From the NCBI GenBank assembly GCA_039819545.1, contig JBCBRS010000001.1, positions 1 through 64,000 on the forward strand: a stretch of DNA of 64,000 nt, read 5' to 3'. The notes below the pieces were generated by a model. It saw only the letters and a program-made list of their open reading frames with translations. It searched no databases and was not told where the DNA came from. Position 1 is the stretch's first letter, and the number at the start of each line of letters is the position of its first letter. This stretch comes from CALLPQ01 sp039819545 (GTDB lineage Bacteria; Pseudomonadota; Alphaproteobacteria; Caulobacterales; Parvularculaceae). This document shows, piece by piece, positions 52,767-62,506 of the stretch. The translations under genes and the position numbers were made by a program.

Positions 52767-53375
52767 ATGACCGAGCCGATTTCCACATCTGACCTCATGA
52801 AATCTGATCCGGCGGCACTGGCCCGCGCAAACACCCGCATGGCCGCCGGCGTCGGCGTTTTTGTGGTGGCGATGGCCTTGTTCGCAGTGTTTGCGGTGCC
52901 ACCTGCCTATCGTTTGTTCTGTCAGGTCACGGGCTGGGGCGGCACAACCCAGCGTGTGGAGGCCGCGGCCCGCGAGGTGATTGATCGCCAGATAACGGTC
53001 CGCTTTGATGCCAATCAGGCAACGGACCTGCCGTGGACGTTCAAACCGGAACAGGTTTCCCAAACCATGCAGGTTGGTGAGACCATGCTGGCGTTTTACG
53101 AATCCACAAACCCCACTGAGCTGCCCATTGGTGGGCAGGCGACCTACAATGTTTCGCCCGCAAAAGCTGGCGCCTACTTCAAGAAAATTGACTGCTTCTG
53201 TTTTACCGAGCAGGTTTTGCAGCCGGGTGAAAAAGTGTCGATGCCCGTGGCTTACTTCATTGACCCGGCAATCAACGATGACCCCAACCTTGATGAGGTG
53301 GAGACCGTGACGCTGTCCTATACTTTCTTTCGCCTCGATGAGGTGAGCGCTCCTGCAAACACGCAAGCGGAATAA
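52767..53375 (+). CDS. ctaG: Cytochrome c oxidase assembly protein (Cox11, Cu-B insertion)
   Basis: A 202-residue copper chaperone that delivers copper to the Cu-B site of subunit I. One N-terminal membrane helix (MAAGVGVFVVAMALFAVFA) is followed by a periplasmic immunoglobulin-like domain. The copper-binding motif CFCF is present in KIDCFCFTEQ, and the preceding LPWTFKPEQ is typical. The start has AGGA seven bases upstream. The gene order ctaB, coxF-like, ctaG, coxC is canonical. Confidence 0.95.
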   Translation: MTEPISTSDLMKSDPAALARANTRMAAGVGVFVVAMALFAVFAVPPAYRLFCQVTGWGGTTQRVEAAAREVIDRQITVRFDANQATDLPWTFKPEQVSQTMQVGETMLAFYESTNPTELPIGGQATYNVSPAKAGAYFKKIDCFCFTEQVLQPGEKVSMPVAYFIDPAINDDPNLDEVETVTLSYTFFRLDEVSAPANTQAE

Positions 53376-53514
53376 AAAAGCACCGCAAAAGTGCGGCGCA
53401 ATGGCGCAATTATGATCCGTTTGGGTTATTGGAATGGGCGCCTTTAGCGGCGTATAAGCACTTAAAATCTTGGCGTTTGAAGGACGCCCATCGATAAAAT
53501 TCAGGCAGGCACCC

Positions 53515-54444
53515 ATGGCAGGCGACGACGTCAAACACAACTATCATCTGGTCAACCCAAGCCCATGGCCGCTCGTTGGTTCCGCCACAGCTGCGGTCAT
53601 GATGATTGGCGCGGTTGTGTGGATGGAGGGGGAAACCGGCCTGTTTGGCATGAAGGGCCCCTGGCTCTTTTTTGTGGGCCTCGGCGGTGTTCTTATCACC
53701 ATGCTTGGCTGGTGGCGCGATGTGGTGCGCGAAAGCATTAACGGCGAAAATACCTCCACCGTTGTGCGCCTTGGTCTGCGCTACGGCATGATCCTGTTTA
53801 TCGCGTCTGAAGTGATGTTTTTTGCCGCCTGGTTCTGGGCGTTCTTTGGTGCTGCGCTGTTCCCGGGGGGCATAGAGCCGATCATCCTGGCAAATGGCGC
53901 ACCCATGCCGAACGGGGAGGGTTTGCCTGCCATGCTCGGTAATGACGGGCGCGAGATGGCCACTGGCGGTGTATGGCCACCAAAAGGGGTCACACCGCTC
54001 AATCCCTGGCATCTGCCCCTGATCAATACACTGATCCTGCTTTTGTCCGGCACGGCCGTCACATGGGCTCACCATGCGGTTGTCCATAACGATCAGAAAG
54101 GCCTGCAGCAGGGATTGATCGTGACAATCGTCCTTGGGCTGATCTTCACCTTCTTTCAGTATCTGGAATATTCCGAGGCGTTGAATGGCGGTCTGTTCAA
54201 GTTTTCGGGCGGCGGGATCTACGGTGCCTCGTTCTTTATGGCCACCGGGTTTCATGGTCTCCACGTGGTGATCGGAACACTTTTTTTGATTGTCTGCCTG
54301 TTCCGTGCCCGCGCCGGCCATTTCACGCCGGATCGTCATTTCGGTTTTGAATCGGCTGCCTGGTATTGGCACTTTGTTGACGTGGTGTGGCTGTTCCTGT
54401 TTGCCTGTATTTATGTGCTGGGTAATCAGGGCCTTCTCTCTTAG
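53515..54444 (+). CDS. coxC: Cytochrome c oxidase subunit III
   Basis: The 309-residue subunit III, which stabilises the oxidase and its proton uptake. The N terminus has KHNYHLVNPSPWPLVGS, typical of the family, then seven membrane helices. The conserved FMATGFHGLHVVIGTLFL and the C-terminal WYWHFVDVVWLFLFACIYV are present. ATG 53515 gives the normal length; an in-frame TTG at 53470 is unlikely. A loop between helices of about 40 residues (GGIEPIILANGAPMPNGEGL and following) is longer than in mitochondrial proteins. Confidence 0.96.
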   Translation: MAGDDVKHNYHLVNPSPWPLVGSATAAVMMIGAVVWMEGETGLFGMKGPWLFFVGLGGVLITMLGWWRDVVRESINGENTSTVVRLGLRYGMILFIASEVMFFAAWFWAFFGAALFPGGIEPIILANGAPMPNGEGLPAMLGNDGREMATGGVWPPKGVTPLNPWHLPLINTLILLLSGTAVTWAHHAVVHNDQKGLQQGLIVTIVLGLIFTFFQYLEYSEALNGGLFKFSGGGIYGASFFMATGFHGLHVVIGTLFLIVCLFRARAGHFTPDRHFGFESAAWYWHFVDVVWLFLFACIYVLGNQGLLS

Positions 54445-54452
54445 GTGCGCGA

Positions 54453-54827
54453 ATGGGTTATTACCCACCGATATCGCCTTTTGCGGTGGGTTTTGCTTGC
54501 AAATGTCCGCGTTGCGGGCAGGGCGCGCTTTTCCAAGGCTTTCTTTCATTGCGCGCGACATGTTCGGCTTGCGGCCTCGATTACGCCAAAGCCGATAGCG
54601 GCGACGGGCCAGCGGTCTTCGCGATCTTTCTGGTGGGATTTGCGGCCGTGGCGGCGGCTTTCATTATCCGCTACAGCTTTGGCGCGCCGATCTGGCTTGC
54701 TTTTGTTTTATCGACAGTCTTGTCCATCGCCATGATCCTGGCGACGTTGCGCCCCCTAAAGGCGACCTTGATCGCGTTGCAATTTGTGCACAATGCGCAA
54801 GAGGTTAAATCCGATCAGCAATCATAG
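54453..54827 (+). CDS. DUF983 zinc-ribbon membrane protein
   Basis: A 124-residue protein. The N terminus carries a two-knuckle zinc ribbon (CKCPRCGQGALF and ATCSACGLDYAKAD), followed by two membrane helices (AVFAIFLVGFAAVAAAFII, WLAFVLSTVLSIAMILATL). This is the DUF983 family, commonly found between coxC and SURF1 in alphaproteobacteria and thought to assist oxidase biogenesis, although its action is not established. It follows coxC by eight bases. Confidence 0.9.
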   Translation: MGYYPPISPFAVGFACKCPRCGQGALFQGFLSLRATCSACGLDYAKADSGDGPAVFAIFLVGFAAVAAAFIIRYSFGAPIWLAFVLSTVLSIAMILATLRPLKATLIALQFVHNAQEVKSDQQS

Positions 54828-54879
54828 CTGATCTGTACCCGGTGTTTTTCCTAGTACTGGTTTTGCGGAAGGGTTTCGA

Positions 54880-55632
54880 ATGACCACGAACCGGTCTTTC
54901 CAGTTTTTACCGGGGGCGACCGCTGCCATGCTTCTTGGCGTTGCAATCCTCGCCGCGCTTGGCACGTGGCAGCTGCATCGCCGGGCGTGGAAAATGGCAC
55001 TGGTTGAGGCGGTGACAGCACGCGTAGACGGGGTCCCGGCCGACCTTGCTACCGTCATGCGCGCCTACCTGGCGGGCGAAGACCCTGAGTATACGCCTGT
55101 TGCCACCCGCGGCCGATTTGAACCATCAGCGGAGTTTCACGTCTTTGGGACCATCGGTCCGCGCCCGGGCTATTTCATCTTTACACGGTTTATCCCTGCC
55201 GGTAGAGAGCGGGCTTCCGCACCGTTTTTCGTCAATCGCGGGTTCGTTCCGCAGGATCAACGTGCACAGATGACTGCTGCGCCAGCCGGCCCCACCACAG
55301 TCACTGGGCTTTTTCGAAAGGCCGAACGCAAGCCGCTGTTCGCGCGCTGGCTGACACCGCCGCACCAGCCTGATGCCAATATCTGGTATGCTCGTGATCC
55401 GGCGTTGTTTCAGCCACCATCGCAAGACAATGGTACTGGTGATGGGTCGCCCGTTGAAACCGACTGGTATCTCGATAGCCTTGCCCGTTCTGAGACACCC
55501 GGCACCTATCCGCAAGGGGGCAATACGCGGATTGAGTTCAACAACCGACACCTGGAATATGCACTGACCTGGTACGGGCTTGGGTTGACGCTGATCGGCG
55601 TGTGGCTTGCCTTTTCGTTCAGGCGTCAATGA
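54880..55632 (+). CDS. SURF1-family oxidase assembly protein
   Basis: A 250-residue protein with two terminal membrane helices and a periplasmic loop. The N-terminal signature is AMLLGVAILAALGTWQLHRR. The middle contains FTRFIPAGRERASAPFFVNR and the C-terminal YALTWYGLGLTLIGVWLAFS. SURF1 assists heme A insertion into subunit I. It is the last gene of the oxidase cluster and is convergent with the second TonB receptor gene. Confidence 0.94.
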   Translation: MTTNRSFQFLPGATAAMLLGVAILAALGTWQLHRRAWKMALVEAVTARVDGVPADLATVMRAYLAGEDPEYTPVATRGRFEPSAEFHVFGTIGPRPGYFIFTRFIPAGRERASAPFFVNRGFVPQDQRAQMTAAPAGPTTVTGLFRKAERKPLFARWLTPPHQPDANIWYARDPALFQPPSQDNGTGDGSPVETDWYLDSLARSETPGTYPQGGNTRIEFNNRHLEYALTWYGLGLTLIGVWLAFSFRRQ

Positions 55633-55689
55633 TCCAGGTTCCGAAGTTTTCTATCAGATAGAAGCACGCGAGACACAGCCATTCAGTGC

Positions 55690-57774
55690 TCAGAAACTGC
55701 CCTCAATATCAAACCGGATGATCTTGCCAAAGGTTCGATCACGCGCCTCCGTAAACGCAATATCGTTGGTGAGACGATCATTAAAAATCGTGCGTGAGAA
55801 ACGGTTATTGGCGCCGAAGATATTACCCACACGCAGACGCATAGTTGTTCCAAACACGTCCTTATTCTCTACAATAAATTGAGCAAAGGGCGGACGCTGG
55901 CGAAAAACACTGATTTCATCAAGGCGGGTCTGACGGGCGCTTTCATTATAGCCACCGCGAAATTCGATGGCCCAATTGGTGGGCAGGAAATCCTGCCGCA
56001 CTGTCATGTCGAGTTCGACAATATCCTCGTCTGAAATGGGCCGCGGGTTGCCCGTCAGCGGATCGGTGACACTGGAATTTACCAGCGATAGGCTCACATC
56101 CCAACGCAAGCCGCGCCACCCGGTCGGATCAGACAGCAATGTCAGATCCAGGCTTCCGCCAAACCGCCGGGCGCTGGGGAGATTGCCGGGTGCCTGACCA
56201 CCGTCGGCGATGGGAATCTGATCAACAATATCGGTGATGTCTTCGCCAAAACCGCGCAGGGTGATCGTACCATATCCGCCCAACCCCTTTTGCACTTCCG
56301 CCTCCGCAAGCCAGCTTTGCGGAGGCACAAGATCGGCATTGGTCACATCAACCCGGTCCTGATTGAGATTGACCGAGGCAATAAAATCAAAAAAGCTCAG
56401 TTGACCGACGACCCTTTCCAGACGTGTGGAGATGTTGAGGTCCTCTTGCGGCTTCCAGTTGAGAGAGACAAACCCGTTTGGTCGTACAAAATCGCGGACC
56501 TGCCCTAGCGGACCGGTCTGGCTGATCTGGGAATATTCCACACCAAGCGAGGTCTGAATTTGCAGGTGCGGTGTCAGCGCGCGGCTATAGCTGAGCGTTG
56601 TTTCTGCCCGGTCCTCATCAACACGCGAATTTGCGCCTTCGAAATCGATAGATGATAGGGAACCGTCGGGTTGGAATTGTTCCAACTCGGCTTCGATCTC
56701 CAGAAAATTCCGCACACCCTCTAATGACCATTGCCAGTCACCGCCAAGCTGATTGAAGGTATACTCTGCCCGCACAATGGTTTCGGCTTCATTGGCCACT
56801 TGGGAAAACACCGAGCCTTCAAGGGGGCGTCCATCGGCAAAGACGGTGCGAACATCCGCAACGGTGGGGCTATTCTCAAATCGGTGGAGCCCGATCAGCT
56901 TTAGTCGTCCGGCCCCAAGCTTGAATGCATAGTCTGCACCAACCTCGAAGTTGAATTCGTCTTCTGTGGCAATGAAAATCCGTTCACGATCAACCTGTCC
57001 GACCCCTGATCGTTCTGACGTTTCGCGTCCGTCGAAAATAAAGGCATTGACCTCCCCGGTCAGGTTCAGGACGTTTCCATTGTCGGCCGTTCGCGTGAAG
57101 GAACCTTGCAGGCCAGGTTGGTCAAAGAACTCAGTATCGATTTCAAATCGTGTATCAATCAGCTGGCCGGCGCCATCGCGGACAATTTCGGGGCCGGTAC
57201 TTCCAAAACGTCCCTGGTCATTTTCAAAGCTCAGGCTCCACTCGGTTTTTGCCCCGCCGCCGGAGATAGAGATTTCGCCATCACCCCAGCGGAAGGGCAC
57301 ATCGTCAGTTCGCAACGTTGCCGAATAGCGATAGCGCCCGCTGATCCCCCCTTTCGAATTCAGGATCACATCCAGCACTTGACCCGACAGCCCCGCAATA
57401 TCGAGGCTTGCCCCGTCGACAATCTCAAGCCGTTCCACCGATGCGGCGGGTATCCGCCCTAGCGCGTCAACGGGCCCATTTGATTTGCCGGAAATACGCC
57501 GTCCATTGATCAAAACATTTGTGTCAGCCTGACCAAACCCGCGATCACGACCGCCCTCACGGATGACAAAGCCCGGAATTTGATTGACCATGTCGAGGGC
57601 TGTGCGCGGGGCAAACCGGGTAAAATCCTCCGGTGTAAATTGCTCGCGCACCGTGCGCGCGTTTTCCGTCTGCGCCGACGCGGGCGACGCGGTGAAAACC
57701 ACGGCTGCCGCGGCAAGGCCAAGCAGGAAAAGACGTGGCAGATCGGGATTTTTAGAAACGGAAAACACAGACAT
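55690..57774 (-). CDS. TonB-dependent receptor (second)
   Basis: A 694-residue outer-membrane receptor. The signal peptide (LFLLGLAAAAVVFTASPASA) is followed by a plug domain with ALDMVNQIPGFVIREGGRDR and VERLEIVDGASLDIAGLSG, then a barrel that ends in Phe. The plug-like pattern and the VLINGRRISGKSN motif resemble receptors whose substrate is unknown. It shows little similarity to the first receptor in the window. No transporter, TonB or regulator gene is adjacent. Confidence 0.9.
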   Translation of the reverse strand: MSVFSVSKNPDLPRLFLLGLAAAAVVFTASPASAQTENARTVREQFTPEDFTRFAPRTALDMVNQIPGFVIREGGRDRGFGQADTNVLINGRRISGKSNGPVDALGRIPAASVERLEIVDGASLDIAGLSGQVLDVILNSKGGISGRYRYSATLRTDDVPFRWGDGEISISGGGAKTEWSLSFENDQGRFGSTGPEIVRDGAGQLIDTRFEIDTEFFDQPGLQGSFTRTADNGNVLNLTGEVNAFIFDGRETSERSGVGQVDRERIFIATEDEFNFEVGADYAFKLGAGRLKLIGLHRFENSPTVADVRTVFADGRPLEGSVFSQVANEAETIVRAEYTFNQLGGDWQWSLEGVRNFLEIEAELEQFQPDGSLSSIDFEGANSRVDEDRAETTLSYSRALTPHLQIQTSLGVEYSQISQTGPLGQVRDFVRPNGFVSLNWKPQEDLNISTRLERVVGQLSFFDFIASVNLNQDRVDVTNADLVPPQSWLAEAEVQKGLGGYGTITLRGFGEDITDIVDQIPIADGGQAPGNLPSARRFGGSLDLTLLSDPTGWRGLRWDVSLSLVNSSVTDPLTGNPRPISDEDIVELDMTVRQDFLPTNWAIEFRGGYNESARQTRLDEISVFRQRPPFAQFIVENKDVFGTTMRLRVGNIFGANNRFSRTIFNDRLTNDIAFTEARDRTFGKIIRFDIEGSF

Positions 57775-57876
57775 CTCGCGTGGTCTATAGAGCAGCGTTC
57801 AGTCTGTCAGCCCTTCACTTGGGCCCTGCGGCCAAACGATAAAAAACAACGGTGAACCGCGCTTGTCCTTAGCGCC

Positions 57877-58935
57877 TTAGCCCAGCTGATCGTTGACCAC
57901 ATCTTCGAGGCTGAGGTCGCGTTCATCGATCACACAGTTCCGGCCCCGTCTTTTGGCGAGGTAGAGGCACTGGTCCGCGCGTTCCACCAATTGGCTTACG
58001 CTATCGCCCGCCTGAAAAGCGGCGACCCCCATGGACATGGTCACGAGGCCAAGGTCTTCGTTGCTTTGACGTTTTTTCAGACGCCGTGACTCAACCGCGC
58101 GCCGAATGCGATCGGCCAGCATATGGGCGTTTTCAATTGCCGTGCCGGGCAGAAGGATAGCAAATTCCTCCCCGCCATATCGGGCCAGCAAATCCTGACC
58201 TTTGACATTGGCGTTCATGACTTCCGCCACGAGCCGCAGAACCTGGTCACCGGTCTGGTGTCCCCATTGGTCATTAAACAGCTTGAAATGATCAACATCG
58301 GCCATGATCACCGCGAGGGAGTGACCCTTGAGCTCGGCTTCCTTGATCAGACGGCTTACCGCCCGGTCAAAGCTCTTGCGGTTGCTGATCCCGGTGAGGG
58401 GATCAGACAGGGCTTCCTTCTGGATAGCCTCCACATTACGCCGCAGTGACGAGATTTCATTGGTTGACGCAGCAAGGCTGGATTCCAACTCCTGATTTTC
58501 CTCGCGCATCTTTTTGGTGACTGCAACAACGCTTTCCAAAAGCGTGCCCACGGCGGGATGATCTTCCGCAGTTTGACGAAGTTGCCCGGAAAGATCGCCG
58601 AGTTCTGTAGAATGTTGATGGGTTGTTTCGCCCTGAGCCTCAATCAAGCCGAAGAGTTCGTCAATCTCAACCTGAAGGTCACTGGCCACTTCATTCACAT
58701 TGAGGGCCAGATCGGCTCTGGCGATGTGCATATGATAGAGCGTGTCCAGATCATCCTGGCGGACGGACCCGTCGTCCTGCATTACTTTTTGCAGGTCACG
58801 CGAAAGCGCTGGCATCCGTCCATCAATGTGCGCGTAGACGGTCTCATAGTTTCGTGCCGTGGCGCAGACCCCAAACTCTTTAATCATCGCCAGCGCCAAG
58901 GCGCCGGTTTGATAGGAGTTTTCCACCAATTCCAT
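57877..58935 (-). CDS. Diguanylate cyclase (GGDEF)
   Basis: A 352-residue enzyme making cyclic di-GMP. The GGEEF active motif is at about residues 254-258 (LLARYGGEEFAILLPG), preceded by SDPLTGISNRKSFDRAV. The N-terminal 170 residues have no recognised sensor and contain a coiled-coil stretch (KKMREENQELESSLAASTNE) just before the domain, which could promote dimers. The inhibitory RxxD site is not intact: KGQD stands where R..D is expected, so product inhibition may be reduced. There is no membrane segment, hence a cytoplasmic location. Confidence 0.92.
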   Translation of the reverse strand: MELVENSYQTGALALAMIKEFGVCATARNYETVYAHIDGRMPALSRDLQKVMQDDGSVRQDDLDTLYHMHIARADLALNVNEVASDLQVEIDELFGLIEAQGETTHQHSTELGDLSGQLRQTAEDHPAVGTLLESVVAVTKKMREENQELESSLAASTNEISSLRRNVEAIQKEALSDPLTGISNRKSFDRAVSRLIKEAELKGHSLAVIMADVDHFKLFNDQWGHQTGDQVLRLVAEVMNANVKGQDLLARYGGEEFAILLPGTAIENAHMLADRIRRAVESRRLKKRQSNEDLGLVTMSMGVAAFQAGDSVSQLVERADQCLYLAKRRGRNCVIDERDLSLEDVVNDQLG

Positions 58936-59053
58936 GCCATCCCTCTTAATCCGGCCACGGCGCAGTCGGTGACGCGTGGCATGATCTCGCGCGAAGTCTA
59001 GGAATTCGTCGTAAATATAGTGCTAACGCAGGGGGTATCGGCGGCGTGATAGG

Positions 59054-60643
59054 CTATCGCTGCAGAAACGCGGGCACATGATCGCCAAGACCAACAACCT
59101 CGTCTTCGCGGCGCGGTCGGCGCGGCCGGCGCTCTTTGTCGCCGCGGTTATCCTCTCGTGGCTCGTCCCGGTCTGGTTTTGCACGCCGGTTTGCGGGCGC
59201 TTCGGGCGCGCCGTCATGATCGCTGCGGCGACCGCGTCGTCTGCGATTGCCGCGCTCGGCGTCGCCATCTCTTGCGCCCCCGCGTCCATGGCCACGCCCG
59301 CCGTCGCTTTTGGCTTGGCGTCGTCCATTGCGGTCTGCATTCTGGGCTTCGGCCTCGGCGATATCCGCCGCCATGTCTTTTTCTTGAATGGCTGTTTTGC
59401 CAATGGTTGAAAGGATGGCGTCATAGGCTTTGGCGTCTTTCGGGCCGACAAGCATCAGCGCCGTCCCCGTCAGGCCAGCGCGACCGGTGCGCCCGATGCG
59501 GTGGACATAATCGTCCGCATGGATCGGCACGTCGAAATTGAACACGTGGCTCACCGCCTTGATATCAAGGCCGCGCGCTGCCACATCGGAGGCTACGAGG
59601 AAACGCACCGTGTCATTGCGGAACATATCAAGTGTTTCCGTACGGAAGGATTGGGGAAGGTCCCCATGGATCGGGCGCGCGCTGTAGTCATATTTTTGCA
59701 AAGACTTCGCAACGATATCCACGGTGGATTTGCGATTACAGAAGATAATTCCGTTTTTCACATCGTCCCCGTCCAGCAATTTGCGTAAGATCATGCGCTT
59801 AATCCGCTCGTCTTTACCGGGGATACGGATGATCTGCTGTGTGATGGTTGACGCGGTCTGGGCTGGCCTCGACACTTCGATGCGCACGGGATTGTGCAGG
59901 AACGTATCGGTGATGCGTTGAATTTCCGGCGGCATGGTTGCGGAGAAGAACAGGGTCTGGCGTGTCATCGGGGTCAGTTTGAAGATGCGCTCAATGTCAG
60001 GAATAAAGCCCATATCGAGCATGCGGTCGGCTTCATCGACAACCATCACTTCAATTCCGTTCAGCAGCAATTTGCCCCGCTCGAAATGATCAAGCATGCG
60101 CCCGGGTGTGGCGATCAAAACGTCAACGCCGCGGGTCAGTTTGGCGTCCTGATCACCGAAGGAGACCCCGCCGATGAGAAGCGCCATCGAAAGCTTGTGA
60201 TATTGGCCGTATTTTTCAAAGTTATCAGCAACCTGCGCGGCGAGTTCGCGGGTGGGGGCAAGGACGAGCGAACGGGGCATTCGCGCACGGGCCCGCCCTT
60301 TTGAGAGCCGCTCAATCATCGGCAGCGTGAAGGAGGCTGTCTTGCCTGTTCCTGTCTGCGCGATCCCCAGCACGTCGCGACGGGTGAGGGCTTCCGGGAT
60401 CGCTGCCGCTTGAATAGGGGTCGGGTGCGTGTATCCGCTTTCCTCCAACGCTTTAAGCAGTTTGTCCGACAGCCCCAGCTGCGCAAATGTTTTTTCGGGC
60501 GCGGTTGCTTCCGGCTCCGGCGGTTCTGCCGTCTCCGCTGGCGGGGTATCTGCCGCGGAAGTCTCAGGGGTAGTTATGTCGCCATCGGTGACATCATTGG
60601 CATTGACACTGGCAGTGCCAGTCGTTTCGTCGATATCAGTCAT
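59054..60643 (-). CDS. DEAD-box RNA helicase, RhlE-like
   Basis: A 529-residue ATP-dependent RNA helicase. The core is flanked by an acidic Pro/Glu-rich N terminus (1-50) and an Arg/Gly-rich basic tail (430-529). The motifs are Q-motif TFAQLGLSDKLLKALEESGY, Walker A AQTGTGKTASF, DEAD box VVDEADRMLDMGF, SAT in FFSATMPPE and HRIGRTGRAG. The basic tail suggests non-specific RNA contacts, typical of cold-shock helicases involved in ribosome assembly or mRNA decay. The long upstream leader is described separately. Confidence 0.94.
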   Translation of the reverse strand: MTDIDETTGTASVNANDVTDGDITTPETSAADTPPAETAEPPEPEATAPEKTFAQLGLSDKLLKALEESGYTHPTPIQAAAIPEALTRRDVLGIAQTGTGKTASFTLPMIERLSKGRARARMPRSLVLAPTRELAAQVADNFEKYGQYHKLSMALLIGGVSFGDQDAKLTRGVDVLIATPGRMLDHFERGKLLLNGIEVMVVDEADRMLDMGFIPDIERIFKLTPMTRQTLFFSATMPPEIQRITDTFLHNPVRIEVSRPAQTASTITQQIIRIPGKDERIKRMILRKLLDGDDVKNGIIFCNRKSTVDIVAKSLQKYDYSARPIHGDLPQSFRTETLDMFRNDTVRFLVASDVAARGLDIKAVSHVFNFDVPIHADDYVHRIGRTGRAGLTGTALMLVGPKDAKAYDAILSTIGKTAIQEKDMAADIAEAEAQNADRNGRRQAKSDGGRGHGRGGARDGDAERGNRRRRGRRSDHDGAPEAPANRRAKPDRDEPREDNRGDKERRPRRPRREDEVVGLGDHVPAFLQR

Positions 60644-61030
60644 TGAATTTCCATTTTAGCATCCCGGCAGGCTGGTGCTGGGGCGCCTAACCCTGAAAAC
60701 CAGAGCGGCGCAACGGTGACAGCAACGATGTGCTGAAGACCGAAAGCGGGGTGAAACCCGCAAGTGTCATACCGGTGGACGCGTGAGGCACGCGGCGTTC
60801 TGCTGTTTCCTTAAACGCGCTGCCACGTTTACAGCAGAGCGCAACCTACTCTTGGCAGTGGACGGATCAAACCCGCTTGGGTCATCGCATCGTGCTGGCG
60901 TCTTATGGTGGGGCCCAAAACTAAATGGGGGCCGATCGCGCCTGCTGCACCGCAACACTGAAAAGCCGTAATCAATGGCGATGCGCTTGTCAAACGCCGA
61001 CCTGGGGAAATCGTTTGGGCAAGGTGTGTC
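60644..61030. other. Long gene-free gap upstream of the RNA helicase gene
   Basis: About 390 bp with no convincing coding frame. On the helicase strand the leader can form two short hairpins: GCGGG-N6-CCCGC (60746-60761) and CGCGTG-AGG-CACGCG (60780-60794). Long structured 5' leaders are common before cold-inducible helicase genes, so autoregulation is possible, but I see no known RNA motif. Confidence 0.5.
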
Positions 61031-62494
61031 TTATTGGGTCATTGGTAGGACAATGCCAAAAGTCGCCCCATCTTCGTCGGATTTTTTTAGCGTCAGGTTA
61101 CCCCCATGGGCGCGGACAATCTCGGCGGCAATGGCAAGCCCTAGACCGGAGCCGCCAGGCTTGAAAGAGCCTTTGAAGGGCTCATAGAGATGGTCGCGCG
61201 CGCCCTCTGGCAGGCCAGGCCCATTATCGGCAATATCAAGATGGAGAGCCCTGCCGAAGATCGTGGCCGTTACATCGATCTTAAAGCCCGTATCATGAGC
61301 GGCATGGGGGGGCGTATCGGGCGGCAGGTCAGCACATAGGGCTTCGGTTGCATTGCGGATCAGGTTCATCAGCGCCCGGTGCATCTGCGTCCGGTCGATG
61401 GAGACTTCCAGGTGTTTGTCAATTGACGCCGACGTGTTCACATAGAGGCTCGCCGTGTCGTCAAAAACGCTTTCAACAAGGGATAAAAGCTTCACCGGTT
61501 CGCGGCTAAGGGTTTCCGGAGAAATACGGCCATAGTTCAGCGTTTCCCGGCTGAGCGTGATCGCTCGGTCGAGGGCATCAACAAGGCGCGGGCTCAATTT
61601 GCGCACGCGCGGATCATCGGAGTTCATCAACCGGTCGGACATCAATTGCGCGCTGGCTAGAATATTGCGCAGATCATGACTGATTTTCGATATCCCTGCA
61701 CCCAGCGCCGCAAGGCGCCGCCGCTCATTCAAGAGCGTTTGTAAACGCTCTTCAAGGGCGGTCAGATCGCGTTCCGTTTCGCCAATCTCATCAAGACGAT
61801 CGCTCGCCTGTAGAATATTTTTCGGGTTTTCCGGATCTACCTCAAAAAGGGCCATATTCGAGCGGATCGCCCGCACCGGGCTGATGATCAAACTACTGAG
61901 CGACCAGTAAACAAAAATGGCCGTGATGGCGGAGATCAAGAGCGATAATAAAAGTATATTCTTTGCATAAGTACGCAATGCGGACCGCAAGGCTTTTTCC
62001 GAGACGATGATATCGTCAATCGGGCCGCCCTTCACAGAGGATTGCTTGCTCACCCTGATCAGGTTGTCATTATGCCCGACAATAATTGACCAGGCATCGG
62101 CGATCCGCGCGCGCTGGCCATAGCCGTCTAGATTGATCGTCCGCTTGATCCGGTCGGCAGCATCTTCAACGCTTGGCGCCAGTTTCAGGATACGCACATC
62201 ATCACTGACAATGGTGGCGCCCAGAATATTAGCCGACGCAAAAACCTTGTTGATCATCATCGTATCAATGCGATCGTCGGCGCTGTCTTTCAGGGCAAAG
62301 CCCACAAGATTGGCCGCTTCGCCGCGCATATTCAGCCAGACATAATGCTGGTTCGCCACCGACGGGATCATAATCAAAATCTCGGTGATCAAGACTACGA
62401 AGACCGTCAGCACAAGGAGCTGTGTGGTTAGGGACCGTCTGACCCACGGGATGATGCCCATCAGGGCAGGGATAATTTTTACGCGGCGTGCCAT
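61031..62494 (-). CDS. Membrane sensor histidine kinase, orphan
   Basis: A 487-residue two-component sensor. Membrane helix 1 (LLVLTVFVVLITEILIMIP) and helix 2 (NILLLSLLISAITAIFVYW) enclose a periplasmic domain of about 125 residues without recognised motif. A HAMP-like linker follows, then the dimerisation helix with ISKISHDLRNILASAQLMSD, in which the phosphorylated His sits. The ATPase domain shows NLIRNATEA (N box), DNGPGLP (G1) and GSGLGLAI (G2). No response regulator is adjacent. It lies 12 bp downstream of the flavoprotein gene and is probably co-transcribed with it. Confidence 0.93.
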   Translation of the reverse strand: MARRVKIIPALMGIIPWVRRSLTTQLLVLTVFVVLITEILIMIPSVANQHYVWLNMRGEAANLVGFALKDSADDRIDTMMINKVFASANILGATIVSDDVRILKLAPSVEDAADRIKRTINLDGYGQRARIADAWSIIVGHNDNLIRVSKQSSVKGGPIDDIIVSEKALRSALRTYAKNILLLSLLISAITAIFVYWSLSSLIISPVRAIRSNMALFEVDPENPKNILQASDRLDEIGETERDLTALEERLQTLLNERRRLAALGAGISKISHDLRNILASAQLMSDRLMNSDDPRVRKLSPRLVDALDRAITLSRETLNYGRISPETLSREPVKLLSLVESVFDDTASLYVNTSASIDKHLEVSIDRTQMHRALMNLIRNATEALCADLPPDTPPHAAHDTGFKIDVTATIFGRALHLDIADNGPGLPEGARDHLYEPFKGSFKPGGSGLGLAIAAEIVRAHGGNLTLKKSDEDGATFGIVLPMTQ

Positions 62495-62506
62495 CAGTGT
62501 AAAGCC

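Noticed and set aside
53410..54561. A 383-codon minus-strand frame across the coxC region
   Set aside because: It lies entirely opposite coxC and the start of the DUF983 gene, which are certain, and its translation is His/Gln rich without domain features.
59078..59410. A hydrophobic 110-residue plus-strand frame opposite the helicase tail
   Set aside because: It is the antisense of the Arg/Gly-rich helicase C terminus; Arg and Gly codons read backward give Ala, Pro and Ser, so the hydrophobicity is an artefact.
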